The notes below the pieces were generated by a model. The model saw only the letters and a list, made by a program, of their open reading frames with translations, made no database searches and was not told the DNA's origin. Below are positions 6,896-14,805 of a stretch of DNA of 62,996 nucleotides, piece after piece. A program made the position numbers and the translations under genes. Position 1 is the first letter of the stretch, and each line of letters opens with the position of its first letter. Source of the stretch: Paracoccaceae bacterium (GTDB lineage: Bacteria > Pseudomonadota > Alphaproteobacteria > Rhodobacterales > Rhodobacteraceae). Location: positions 1-62,996 of the forward strand of contig JAGWVA010000016.1 in NCBI GenBank assembly GCA_028875855.1, written 5' to 3'.

Positions 6896-8782
6896 ATGAA
6901 AACCTCGATCGCCACCGTGTCGCTGTCGGGCGACCTGCGCGACAAGCTGGCGGCCATCGCCGCGGCGGGCTTCGACGGGATCGAGATCTTCGAGACCGAC
7001 TTCGTGGCCTTCGACGCAAGCCCGCGCGAGGTGGGGCGGATGGTGCGCGATCACGGGCTGGAGATCTCGCTGTTCCAGCCGTTTCGCGATTTCGAGGGGA
7101 TGCCGGGGGAGGCGCGCGCCCGTGCCTTCGACCGGGCCGAGCGGAAATTCGACCTGATGGGGGAATTGGGCGCAGACCTCGTGCTGGTCTGTTCGAACGT
7201 CGCCCCCGACAGCCTGGGCGGTATCGACCGCGCCGCGGCGGATTTCCGCGAGCTGGGCGAGCGCGCCGCCCCGCGCGGCATCCGCGTGGGCTTCGAGGCG
7301 CTGGCCTGGGGCCGGCACATCAACGACCACCGCGACGCCTGGGAGGTGGTGCGGCGCGCCGATCATGCGAACGTGGGCCTGATCCTCGACAGCTTCCACA
7401 CGCTGGCGCGCAAGATCGACCCCGACACGATCCGCCGCATTCCGGCCGACAAGATCTTCTTCGTCCAGCTTGCCGACGCGCCGCTGATCGACATGGACCT
7501 GCTTTACTGGTCGCGGCACTTCCGCAACATGCCGGGGCAGGGCGATCTCGATGTGACGGGCTTCATGCGCGCGGTGGCGGCCACGGGCTATGACGGGGTG
7601 CTGAGCCTCGAGATCTTCAACGACCAGTTCCGCGGCGCCTCGACCCGGTCCATCGCGGTCGATGGCCGTCGGTCGCTGATCGCGCTGGCCGACCGGGTGC
7701 GCCGGGCGGAACCGGCTTCGGCGCTGAGCCTGCCGCAGATGCCCGACCGGGTGCCGGTCACGGGGGTGGAATTCATCGAATTCGCCAGCGAAGGCGCCGA
7801 GGCAGAGGCGCTTGGCCGGATGCTCGCCGCCCTCGGCTTTCGCCGCTCGGGGCGGCATGTGTCGAAATCGGTCGATCTGTGGACGCAGGGCGATATCCAT
7901 CTGGTGGTGAACACCGAGACGGAGGGTTTCGCCCATGCTTCTTACGTGCTGCATGGCACCAATGTCTGCGACATCGGCCTGTCGGTCGAAGATGCCGCCG
8001 CCACGCTCGAGCGCGCCCGCGCGCTTGGGGCGGACATGTTCGAACAGCCGCTTGCGCCGGGGCAGCTGGCGATCCCCGCGATCCGGGGGCTGGGCGGGTC
8101 GGTCCTGCATTTCCTGGACGAGACAAGCGACCTTTCGCGCGTCTGGGAGATCGAGTTCACGCCGCGTCCCACCGAAGGGCAGGACGCGGGCCTTGTCGCG
8201 GTGGACCATATCGCGCAGTCGATGCGCTATGAGGAGCTGCTCACCTGGCTCCTGTTCTACACCACGATCTTTCAGACCGCGAAGACGCCGATGGTGGACG
8301 TGGTGGACCCCGCGGGGCTGGTGCGCAGTCAGGCCATCGAAGGGGCGGACGGCGGCTTCCGCGTGACGCTGAACGGGGCCGAGAACGCGCGCACGCTGGC
8401 GGGGCATTTCCTGGCCGAAAGCTTCGGATCGGCCGTCCAGCACATCGCCTTTCGCACCGAAGACATCTTCGCCACCGCCGAACGGCTCGCGCGGAACGGC
8501 TTCGAGACGCTGACGATCTCGCCCAACTACTATGCCGATCTGGGCGCGCGTCTGGGGCTGGAGCCGGCGCTGGTCGATCGGCTCCGGGCGGCGCATATCC
8601 TTTATGACCGCGACGCGGCGGGCGAGTATTTTCAGCTTTACAGCGCGACCTGGGGCGAGGGGTTCTTTTTCGAGATCGTCGAGCGGCGCGGGGGCTATGC
8701 GGGCTATGGCGCGGTCAATGCGCCCTTCCGGATCGCGGCGCAAAAGCGGGGGATGCGGCCTGCGGGGATGCCGAAGGCGTAA
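6896..8782 (+). CDS. quiC: 3-dehydroshikimate dehydratase fused to an HPPD-like domain
   Basis: A 628-residue fusion. The first ~275 residues form a TIM barrel of the xylose-isomerase-like/AroZ type, with EALAWGRHINDH, LILDSFHTL, FVQLADAP and LSLEIFNDQF placing its metal ligands; this half should convert 3-dehydroshikimate to protocatechuate. The C-terminal half is a 4-hydroxyphenylpyruvate-dioxygenase-like vicinal-oxygen-chelate module with an intact metal triad at His438, His516 and Glu593. The arrangement matches bacterial QuiC1. GGAGG lies six bases before the ATG. It stands in a quinate/shikimate island, divergent from a GntR gene and convergent with an aldolase. The role of the HPPD half is not settled. 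Confidence 0.88.
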   Translation: MKTSIATVSLSGDLRDKLAAIAAAGFDGIEIFETDFVAFDASPREVGRMVRDHGLEISLFQPFRDFEGMPGEARARAFDRAERKFDLMGELGADLVLVCSNVAPDSLGGIDRAAADFRELGERAAPRGIRVGFEALAWGRHINDHRDAWEVVRRADHANVGLILDSFHTLARKIDPDTIRRIPADKIFFVQLADAPLIDMDLLYWSRHFRNMPGQGDLDVTGFMRAVAATGYDGVLSLEIFNDQFRGASTRSIAVDGRRSLIALADRVRRAEPASALSLPQMPDRVPVTGVEFIEFASEGAEAEALGRMLAALGFRRSGRHVSKSVDLWTQGDIHLVVNTETEGFAHASYVLHGTNVCDIGLSVEDAAATLERARALGADMFEQPLAPGQLAIPAIRGLGGSVLHFLDETSDLSRVWEIEFTPRPTEGQDAGLVAVDHIAQSMRYEELLTWLLFYTTIFQTAKTPMVDVVDPAGLVRSQAIEGADGGFRVTLNGAENARTLAGHFLAESFGSAVQHIAFRTEDIFATAERLARNGFETLTISPNYYADLGARLGLEPALVDRLRAAHILYDRDAAGEYFQLYSATWGEGFFFEIVERRGGYAGYGAVNAPFRIAAQKRGMRPAGMPKA

Positions 8783-8787
8783 GGCGG

Positions 8788-8809
8788 GCCCGGCGGCGGA
8801 CCGCCGGGC
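8788..8809. terminator. Strong hairpin between convergent quiC and aldolase genes
   Basis: A perfect 9-base stem (GCCCGGCGG / CCGCCGGGC) with a CGGA loop occupies most of the 33-base gap between two convergent genes. There is no T-run on either side, so it is a terminator-like or mRNA-end structure rather than a textbook intrinsic terminator. Confidence 0.5.
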
Positions 8810-8815
8810 GAGATG

Positions 8816-9586
8816 TCAGGCCAGCGCCTTGAACTGCTCGGCGATCCGGCGGGCGTGGCGCAGAAGGATCGCCGCGTCCACGTCCACGGCGGTAAAGACG
8901 GTGCCGATCTGCATGCAGCGCCGCACGAAATCGGGATCGAGCGTCAGGATACCCGCGGGCTTGCCCGCCTTGCGGATGCGGCGGATCGCATCCTCGATGG
9001 CGATCACCACGTCCGGGTGGCCGGGGTTGCCGGGATGGCCCATGGTGGCGGCAAGATCGGCGGGGCCGATGAAGATCCCGTCCACCCCGTCCACCGCGGC
9101 GATGGCCTCGATCCGGTCAAGCGTCGCTGCGGTCTCGCATTGAACGATCAGGCAGATGTCGTCGTTGGCCGCCTCGGTATAGCCTTCGATCGTGCCGTAG
9201 CGCGTGGCGCGGGTGATCCCGGCCACGCCGCGCATGCCCTGCGGCGCATAGCGCACGGCGGCCACGGCGGCCTGCGCTTCTTCCACGGTCTGGACGTAGG
9301 GCACGATGATCGACTGCGCGCCCGCATCGAGAATGCGCTTGATCAGCGTGGGATCGTTGGCCGAGGGGCGGACGACCGAATGCGACGGATAGGGTGCGGC
9401 GGCCTGAAGCTGTTCGAAGACCGAGATCGGATCGCCGATGGCGTGTTCGGTGTCAAACAGCAGCCAGTCGTAGCCGCAGGTCGCCAGCGCCTCGGCGGTG
9501 AAGGTCGAGGGCAGGGTGACCCAGAGGCCGATCTGCTGGCGGCCCTCGGCGATGGCTTGCTTGAAGGTGTTCTTGATGGGTTTCAT
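8816..9586 (-). CDS. HpcH/HpaI-family aldolase (class II, metal-dependent)
   Basis: A 256-residue barrel enzyme of the HpaI type, which cleaves 4-hydroxy-2-oxo acids to pyruvate or oxaloacetate plus an aldehyde or keto acid. Signatures are LLFDTEHAIGD (catalytic Glu-His), RGVAGITRATRYG, the metal-binding VQCET, and FIGPADLAATMG with the second acidic ligand. GAGGA precedes the ATG at 9586 by seven bases. It is the last gene of a gntR-aroQ-aldolase operon. Context suggests a late step of quinate/protocatechuate or another aromatic-acid pathway, but the natural substrate is not readable; 4-hydroxy-2-oxoheptanedioate or 2-keto-3-deoxy sugar acids are both possible. Confidence 0.85.
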   Translation of the reverse strand: MKPIKNTFKQAIAEGRQQIGLWVTLPSTFTAEALATCGYDWLLFDTEHAIGDPISVFEQLQAAAPYPSHSVVRPSANDPTLIKRILDAGAQSIIVPYVQTVEEAQAAVAAVRYAPQGMRGVAGITRATRYGTIEGYTEAANDDICLIVQCETAATLDRIEAIAAVDGVDGIFIGPADLAATMGHPGNPGHPDVVIAIEDAIRRIRKAGKPAGILTLDPDFVRRCMQIGTVFTAVDVDAAILLRHARRIAEQFKALA

Positions 9587-9606
9587 GGCATGTCCTCGGG
9601 ATGATG

Positions 9607-10047
9607 TCAGGCCGCGACCAGCCGAGCCGCACGCCGCAGCGCAAGGCTGTAGCCCTGCGTGCCGCAGCCCGCGATCACCCCGTCCGCCCGCATCGAGACG
9701 TAGGAGTGGTGGCGGAAGGCCTCGCGTTTGTGGATGTTGGAGATATGCACCTCGATCACCGGCCCCTCGAAGGTGTTCAGCGCATCGAGGATGGCGACCG
9801 AGGTATGGGTGAAGGCGCCGGGGTTGATGAGGATCGCGGCGCCTGCCTCGCGCGCCTCGTGGATCCAGTCGATGATCTCGTATTCGCGGTTCGACTGGTG
9901 AAAGCGGATCGCAAGGCCCAGCTCGCCCCCAAGGGCGGTCAGATCGGCCTCGATATCGGCAAGGGTCTCATGGCCGTAGATCTCGGGCTGGCGCTTGCCG
10001 AGCAGGTTCAGGTTGGGGCCGTTCAGCACGAAGACGGTGGGTTTCAT
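9607..10047 (-). CDS. aroQ: Type II 3-dehydroquinate dehydratase
   Basis: A 146-residue flavodoxin-like enzyme that interconverts 3-dehydroquinate and 3-dehydroshikimate and forms dodecamers in known homologues. It shows [19 protein letters not shown] with the catalytic tyrosine Y24, then [29 protein letters not shown] and a GYSLAL end, all standard for AroQ. GAGGAG lies four bases before the ATG. It is co-transcribed with the upstream GntR regulator (31-base gap) and the downstream HpaI-type aldolase (20-base gap). In this island it most likely serves quinate catabolism rather than aromatic biosynthesis. Confidence 0.94.
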   Translation of the reverse strand: MKPTVFVLNGPNLNLLGKRQPEIYGHETLADIEADLTALGGELGLAIRFHQSNREYEIIDWIHEAREAGAAILINPGAFTHTSVAILDALNTFEGPVIEVHISNIHKREAFRHHSYVSMRADGVIAGCGTQGYSLALRRAARLVAA

Positions 10048-10078
10048 GGTCTCCTCGGGTTTGGGGCGGGGCGCCCGA

Positions 10079-10696
10079 TCAGTCTGTGTCCATCGCCCGG
10101 GCGAGGCGGGCGGCCAGAGCCGCGCCCGTCCGGCGGGCATGGTCGGCAATGAGGCGGCGGGCGTCATCCGCGTTGCGGGCGACGGCGGCGGCGGCAATCG
10201 CCTGTGCGGTGTCGGGATCGTCGTCGGGGGCGCCGAACAGCGCGGCATAGCGCGCGCTGAGATCGTAAAGCCGGGTGCATTGCGCGATCAGCCGGGGCGC
10301 GCCCGCCCCCGCGATCAGCGCCGCGTGAAAGGCGCTCTGGGCGGCGGCGCGGTCGGCGGGGGCGCTGCGCGTGAGCCGGTGCAGCGCCGCCAGCACCCCG
10401 CTTTCCCAGTCGAGATCCCCCCGGTCGATCGACAGCGCCAGCGCGAGCGCGTCGAATTCGGCCCGCAGCAGCGTGATTTCGGCCAGATCCTCGGCCGAGA
10501 CGGGGGCCACGCGGTAGCCGCGCTGATCCTCGGCCTCCACCAGCCCTTCGGAGGCGAGCCGCGTCACCGCTTCGCGCACGGGGGCAAGCGACAGGCCCTG
10601 CCGTTCGCGCAGGCGGTCAAGGTTCACCTTCGCCCCGGGCGCAAGCGCACCCGACAGGATCTCGGCGCGCAGCGCGGAGGCGGCGCGATTGGCCAT
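10079..10696 (-). CDS. GntR-family (FCD domain) transcriptional regulator
   Basis: A 205-residue regulator with an N-terminal winged helix-turn-helix ([26 protein letters not shown]) and a C-terminal FCD helical domain. It parallels the GntR protein at 6092 in the [12 protein letters not shown] linker and following helices, so the two are paralogues. I start at 10696 because AAGGAAACC gives a proper ribosome site there; the frame is open further upstream. It heads an operon with aroQ and an aldolase and is divergent from dctP. Quinate, shikimate or a pathway intermediate is the likely ligand, by context only. Confidence 0.87.
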   Translation of the reverse strand: MANRAASALRAEILSGALAPGAKVNLDRLRERQGLSLAPVREAVTRLASEGLVEAEDQRGYRVAPVSAEDLAEITLLRAEFDALALALSIDRGDLDWESGVLAALHRLTRSAPADRAAAQSAFHAALIAGAGAPRLIAQCTRLYDLSARYAALFGAPDDDPDTAQAIAAAAVARNADDARRLIADHARRTGAALAARLARAMDTD

Positions 10697-10859
10697 GGTT
10701 TCCTTGCGCGGTTCCGTGCCGGCCTTCGCGCGGGAGGGGGGAGAGGCGTCCATCCGGGGTCCGATTCGTCGTTCAGGGCAGGGTGCCAGCGCCAGAGGGC
10801 AAGGGCGAGCCAAAAGAGCTACAGCGGACATAAGAAAAGGTATCGGTTGAAATGTCAAA

Positions 10860-10869
10860 TAATCGATTA
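10860..10869. promoter_or_regulatory. Candidate GntR operator / promoter region of the TRAP-aroE operon
   Basis: The spacer between gntR and dctP becomes AT-rich around 10820-10890 and contains the perfect 10-base palindrome TAATCGATTA here, with GACATGTC just downstream at 10876-10883. A TTGAAA hexamer at 10847-10852 could be a -35 element. The site lies about 85 bases before the dctP ATG. Its size and placement parallel the palindrome before quiC, but the sequence differs. Confidence 0.35.
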
Positions 10870-10953
10870 ATGCTAGACATGTCATTTCGCCCGTGGCATC
10901 CCTGAAGCAAGCGGGCGCAAAGTCCGCTCGGAACGGTTAAGGGAGGAACCACC

Positions 10954-11955
10954 ATGACAACGACCATTACCCGGCGGGCTCTGCTTGCCGCCTCGGCCGC
11001 CGGCGCCGTCACGGCCGCGGCGCGTCCGGTCTTTGCCGCCGACAAGGTGCGGCTGCGCCTGTCCGGCCCGATGAGCCCGACCGATCAGCGCGCCGTCGCC
11101 ATGCTGAACATCTTCGCCCCCGAAGTGGCGGGCTTTGCCAATTTCGAGCCGCACTGGAACGCCACGCTGTTCAAGCAGGGCACCGAGCTTGCGGCGATTG
11201 CCCGCGGCAATCTCGAGATGTCGATCACCTCGCCGCAGGAACTGGCGCAGATCCTGCCGGAATGGTCGATCTTCACCGCCGGCTACCTGATGAAAGACGC
11301 CGAACACCAGATCAAGGTGTTCAACGCCCCCTTCATGGACGCGATGAAGAAGCGCGTGGAAGAGAAGCTGAACGTGAAGCTTCTGACCGTGATGTATCTG
11401 GGCCGCCGCCAGCTGAACCTGCGCTTCTCGGAAGCCGAGAAGAAGGTGATGACGCCGGCCGACCTCAAGGGCGTGAAGCTGCGGATGCCGGGCACGGATG
11501 CGTGGCAGTTCCTTGGCCGTGCGCTTGGCGCGAACCCCGTGCCGGTCGCCTTCACCGAGGTCTATACCGGCCTTCAGACCGGCGCCATCGACGGGCAGGA
11601 CAACCCGCTTCCGACCGATCAGGACAAGAAGTTCTACGAGGTGACCAAGCAGATCTGCCTTACCTCGCATCTGGTGGACCAGAACTACCTCGCGCTGTCG
11701 TCGCATGTCTGGAACAAGCTGTCGAAGGCCGATCAGGCCGCCTTGCAGAAGGCCGCCGACAACGCCGCCGCCAGCGCGCGCAAGGCGCAGCTCGACCTCG
11801 AGGACAAGCTGGTTGCCTTCTTCAAGGAGAAGGGGCTCGACGTCTATACGCCCGACGTCGAAGCCTTCCGCAAGCACGTTCAGGAGGCCTACCTGAAGTC
11901 GGACTTCTCGAAGGACTGGCCGAAGGGCATGGTCGATCAGATCAACGCGCTTTAA
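10954..11955 (+). CDS. dctP: TRAP transporter periplasmic substrate-binding protein (DctP family)
   Basis: A 333-residue periplasmic receptor of a tripartite ATP-independent transporter. The N-terminus has a twin-arginine-like start (TRRALLAASAAG) and a likely cleavage after VFAA. DctP hallmarks follow: GVKLRMPGTDAW, AFTEVYTGLQTGAIDGQDNPL with the ligand-binding arginine in LRMP, and a helical C-terminus. A GGGAGGAA ribosome site precedes the ATG. dctQ, dctM and an aroE-type gene follow closely. The island context points to quinate, shikimate or a related hydroxylated carboxylate as substrate. Confidence 0.92.
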   Translation: MTTTITRRALLAASAAGAVTAAARPVFAADKVRLRLSGPMSPTDQRAVAMLNIFAPEVAGFANFEPHWNATLFKQGTELAAIARGNLEMSITSPQELAQILPEWSIFTAGYLMKDAEHQIKVFNAPFMDAMKKRVEEKLNVKLLTVMYLGRRQLNLRFSEAEKKVMTPADLKGVKLRMPGTDAWQFLGRALGANPVPVAFTEVYTGLQTGAIDGQDNPLPTDQDKKFYEVTKQICLTSHLVDQNYLALSSHVWNKLSKADQAALQKAADNAAASARKAQLDLEDKLVAFFKEKGLDVYTPDVEAFRKHVQEAYLKSDFSKDWPKGMVDQINAL

Positions 11956-11965
11956 GGGGGCGGGG

Positions 11966-12490
11966 ATGACGCTCCTGCTTTGGCTCAGGGCGCGGGCGGA
12001 GAACGTGGCGGTGGGCATGCTTGCCGCCATCTTCGTCACCTTCCTGCTGCAGATCTTTGCGCGCTACGTGCTGACCTTCTCGATCGGCTGGACGCAGGAG
12101 CTGATCACCACCCTCTGGCTCTGGCTGGTGTTCTGGGCCGGGGCCTTCTGCCTCGACGACCGCGACCACATCAAGTTCGACAGTCTTTACCTTGCCGTCG
12201 GGCCCGGAAAGCGGCGGGTCTTCGCGATCCTGTCGGCGGTCGCGGTGGTCGGCGGCTTTCTGTATTCCGCCCCCGACACCTGGAGCTTCATCAGCTTCTA
12301 CATGATCCAGCGGTCGGCGGTGATGGAGATCCCGCTGGGCTATGTCTTCTCCATCTTCGGGGTCTTCCTCGCGATGATGGTGATCCGCTACACGATCCGC
12401 GCCATCGCGCTGCTGCGCGGCGGCTCTCCCGATGCCGTCCTGCCCGGCCATGACGCGCTGATCGAGGGCGAAGAGGTCCACCTGCCATGA
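11966..12490 (+). CDS. dctQ: TRAP transporter small membrane subunit (DctQ family)
   Basis: A 174-residue protein with four membrane helices. The FLLQIFARYVLTFSIGWTQELITTLWLWLVFWAGAF segment is typical of DctQ subunits, including the conserved aromatic RY and the W-E pair. It forms the membrane complex with DctM. It starts ten bases after dctP, behind a G-rich ribosome site, and its stop overlaps the dctM start (ATGA), showing translational coupling. Confidence 0.9.
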   Translation: MTLLLWLRARAENVAVGMLAAIFVTFLLQIFARYVLTFSIGWTQELITTLWLWLVFWAGAFCLDDRDHIKFDSLYLAVGPGKRRVFAILSAVAVVGGFLYSAPDTWSFISFYMIQRSAVMEIPLGYVFSIFGVFLAMMVIRYTIRAIALLRGGSPDAVLPGHDALIEGEEVHLP

Positions 12491-13782
12491 GCTTTGCTTT
12501 CTCTGCCTGCCTCGCCATCCTTCTGGCGCTGGCCGCTCTTGGGATGCCGATCGCGCTGGCGATGATCCTTGCCGCGATCGGCTATGTCGGCTTCTCGGGT
12601 CAGGATCTGTCGCTGCCGGCCGAACAGATGGTGCAGGGGCTTTACGACAACTTCATCCTGCTCGCGGTGCCGCTCTTCATCGTTGCCGCCGACATCATGA
12701 ACGCCGGTTCCATCTCGGACCGACTGCTCAAGTTCTGCGTGGCGCTGGTCGGGCGCTTTCGGGGCGGGCTTGGCCTTGTGAACGTGGTCGCCAACATCAT
12801 CTTTGCCGGCATGTCCGGATCGGCCGTGGCCGATGCGGCGGGGCTGGGCAAGGTCATCATCGACATGATGCGCAAGGACGGCCGCTATCCGGCCGCCTAT
12901 GCCGCGGCGATCACGGCGGCGGCCTCGACCATCGGGCCGATCATTCCGCCGTCGATCCCGATGGTGATGTATTCGCTGATCTCGGGCGCCTCGATCGGGG
13001 CGCTGTTCCTGGGCGGCATCCTGCCCGGCCTCGTGATGGGGGGGATGCTGATGGCGATGAACTATTACGCCGCGAAGAAACGCGGCTTCGGGCTGGACGA
13101 GCCGGTCCCCATGCGCGAGCTGCCGAAGCTGACGGTGAACGCCTTCCCCGCGCTGCTGATGCCCGCGATCCTGCTTTACGGCATCTACGGCGGCGTCACC
13201 ACGCCGACCGAGGCGGCGGCCATCGCGGCCTTCTACGCCTTGATGCTGGCGGCCTTCTTCTACCGGGCGCTGAGCGCGCGGAGCCTCTATCACGTGGTGC
13301 GCGGGGCGGCGATGTCCTCGGCCTCGGTCGGTCTGGTGATCGGGGGGGCGCTGATCTTCAACTACATCGTCGCCTCCGAGAACATTCCCGCCAAGATGGC
13401 GGGCTACATCGACGGGCTGCATGCCTCGCCCATCGTCTTCATGCTGGTGGTGAACGCGCTGGTGCTGGTGCTGGGCTGCCTTCTGGATGCCTCGACCATC
13501 ATCCTGGTGATCGTGCCGCTGTTCATCCCGGCGGCGAAGGCACTTGGGATCGATCTGGTGTATTTCGGGGTCATCATCGTGGTGAACTGCATGATCGGGC
13601 TCATCACGCCGCCCTATGGCATCGTGCTGTTCGTGCTGAACGGCATCACGGGCATCCCGCTGAAAGACATGATCCGCGAGGTGTGGATCTTTGTCGCGGC
13701 GCTGATCGCGGCGCTTCTGGTGATGATATTCGAGCCGGGGATCGTGCTGTGGCTGCCCCGCCTGCTGGGCTACAAGGGATAG
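12487..13782 (+). CDS. dctM: TRAP transporter large permease subunit (DctM family)
   Basis: A 431-residue, about 12-helix permease that forms the sodium-coupled transport channel. Family motifs include ALGMPIALAM, QGLYDNFILLAVPLFI, ANIIFAGMSGSAVADAAGLG, IGPIIPPSIPMVMYS, and GVTTPTEAAAIAAFYAL. It overlaps dctQ by four bases. The final part MIGLITPPYGIVLFVLNGI is the conserved C-terminal pore helix. It is followed three bases later by aroE in the same operon. Confidence 0.94.
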   Translation: MSFAFSACLAILLALAALGMPIALAMILAAIGYVGFSGQDLSLPAEQMVQGLYDNFILLAVPLFIVAADIMNAGSISDRLLKFCVALVGRFRGGLGLVNVVANIIFAGMSGSAVADAAGLGKVIIDMMRKDGRYPAAYAAAITAAASTIGPIIPPSIPMVMYSLISGASIGALFLGGILPGLVMGGMLMAMNYYAAKKRGFGLDEPVPMRELPKLTVNAFPALLMPAILLYGIYGGVTTPTEAAAIAAFYALMLAAFFYRALSARSLYHVVRGAAMSSASVGLVIGGALIFNYIVASENIPAKMAGYIDGLHASPIVFMLVVNALVLVLGCLLDASTIILVIVPLFIPAAKALGIDLVYFGVIIVVNCMIGLITPPYGIVLFVLNGITGIPLKDMIREVWIFVAALIAALLVMIFEPGIVLWLPRLLGYKG

Positions 13783-13785
13783 GCC

Positions 13786-14643
13786 ATGATCCACGACGTC
13801 ACGCTGCCCCGGCTGAAGCTGGGGCTGATCGGGGGCAATATCCGCGCCTCGCGCTCGCCCGCGCTGCATGAGGCCGCGGGCCGGATCAACGGGGTCGCTG
13901 CGACCTACGACCTGCTGATCCCGGCCGAGATGGGGATGAGTTTTGACGAGGTGCTGGCCTTCTGCGCGGCCGAGGGCTACCGGGGCGTGAACGTGACCTA
14001 TCCGTTCAAGGAGGCCGTGGTGCCCCGCGTGCGGGTGCGCGATCCGCATCTGGCGCGGCTCGGGGCGGTGAACACGGTCGTCTTCGGCCCCGAAGGGCCG
14101 GAGGGGTTCAACACCGATTACACGGGCTTTGCCGCCGCCTATCGCGCGCGCTTCGGCGCGGTGGCCCCGGGGCGCGTCGCGCTGATCGGCACGGGGGGCG
14201 TCGGTCGCGCGATCGCCTTTGCGCTGGTGCGTCTGGGCGCGCGGGAGCTGCGGCTGGTCGATCGCGATGCGTCCAAGCTGGCCGCGCTGGCCGGCGCGCT
14301 GGCGGGCGAGGGGGCGCCGCTGGTGACGATCCACGACACGGTCGAGGCCGCCGTTGCCGATGCCGACGGGGTGGTGAACGCGACCCCCGTCGGCATGGTC
14401 GGCCACGAGGGAACGCCGGTGCCCGCCACCCTCTGGCCCGGGCGTCGCTGGGCCTTCGACGCGGTCTATACCCCGGTGAACACGCGCTTCACGCAGGACG
14501 CCGCCGCCGCCGGTGTCGATGTGCTCAGCGGATGGGAGCTGTTCTTCCATCAGGGCATCGACGCTTTCGCCCATTTCAACGGCACGCCGGTCACCGATCC
14601 GGGCCGGCTGCGCGCCGAACTGCTGGCCTTGCCGGGCGACTAG
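13786..14643 (+). CDS. aroE: Shikimate (or quinate) 5-dehydrogenase, AroE family
   Basis: A 285-residue NAD(P)-dependent oxidoreductase. The substrate domain has GGNIRASRSPALHEAA, NVTYPFKEAV with the catalytic lysine, and GFNTDYTGF with the aspartate partner. The Rossmann domain carries GTGGVGRAIAFAL, and NATPVGM follows. It sits three bases behind dctM as the last gene of the TRAP operon, so it probably oxidises imported quinate or shikimate. The dinucleotide loop reads RLVDRDASK, with an Asp, which would favour NAD over NADP and fits a catabolic role; this is inference. Confidence 0.88.
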   Translation: MIHDVTLPRLKLGLIGGNIRASRSPALHEAAGRINGVAATYDLLIPAEMGMSFDEVLAFCAAEGYRGVNVTYPFKEAVVPRVRVRDPHLARLGAVNTVVFGPEGPEGFNTDYTGFAAAYRARFGAVAPGRVALIGTGGVGRAIAFALVRLGARELRLVDRDASKLAALAGALAGEGAPLVTIHDTVEAAVADADGVVNATPVGMVGHEGTPVPATLWPGRRWAFDAVYTPVNTRFTQDAAAAGVDVLSGWELFFHQGIDAFAHFNGTPVTDPGRLRAELLALPGD

Positions 14644-14690
14644 GCTACGCGAAAGCGGGAAAAAGGGTCACGAAGGCGGTATTCCGGGCT

Positions 14691-14706
14691 TCCAAAGCGG
14701 TTTGGG
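14691..14706. promoter_or_regulatory. Candidate LacI/AglR operator upstream of the glycogen operon
   Basis: The 16-mer TCCAAAGCGGTTTGGG lies 100 bases before the glgP start and is identical to a 16-mer before aglE at 38200-38215. Its core CCAAA-GCGG-TTTGG is a palindrome around a central CG, the hallmark of LacI-family operators. This ties the glycogen operon to the LacI regulator encoded at 36997-38028. Inference, but the exact match is very unlikely by chance. Confidence 0.6.
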
Positions 14707-14805
14707 GTTGCGGTCAGCGCGATTTCCTCGATTAATCGGCACTCAGGCCGCGCCCCGTGCGGCGACGAGATTCTGCCGACCGCGGCCCCAACGGAAAGTG
14801 CCCCC

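Noticed and set aside
10876-10883. GACATGTC, present before dctP and again at 38194-38201, as a shared operator
   Set aside because: An 8-base palindrome is expected about once per 65 kb by chance, and flanking bases do not match.
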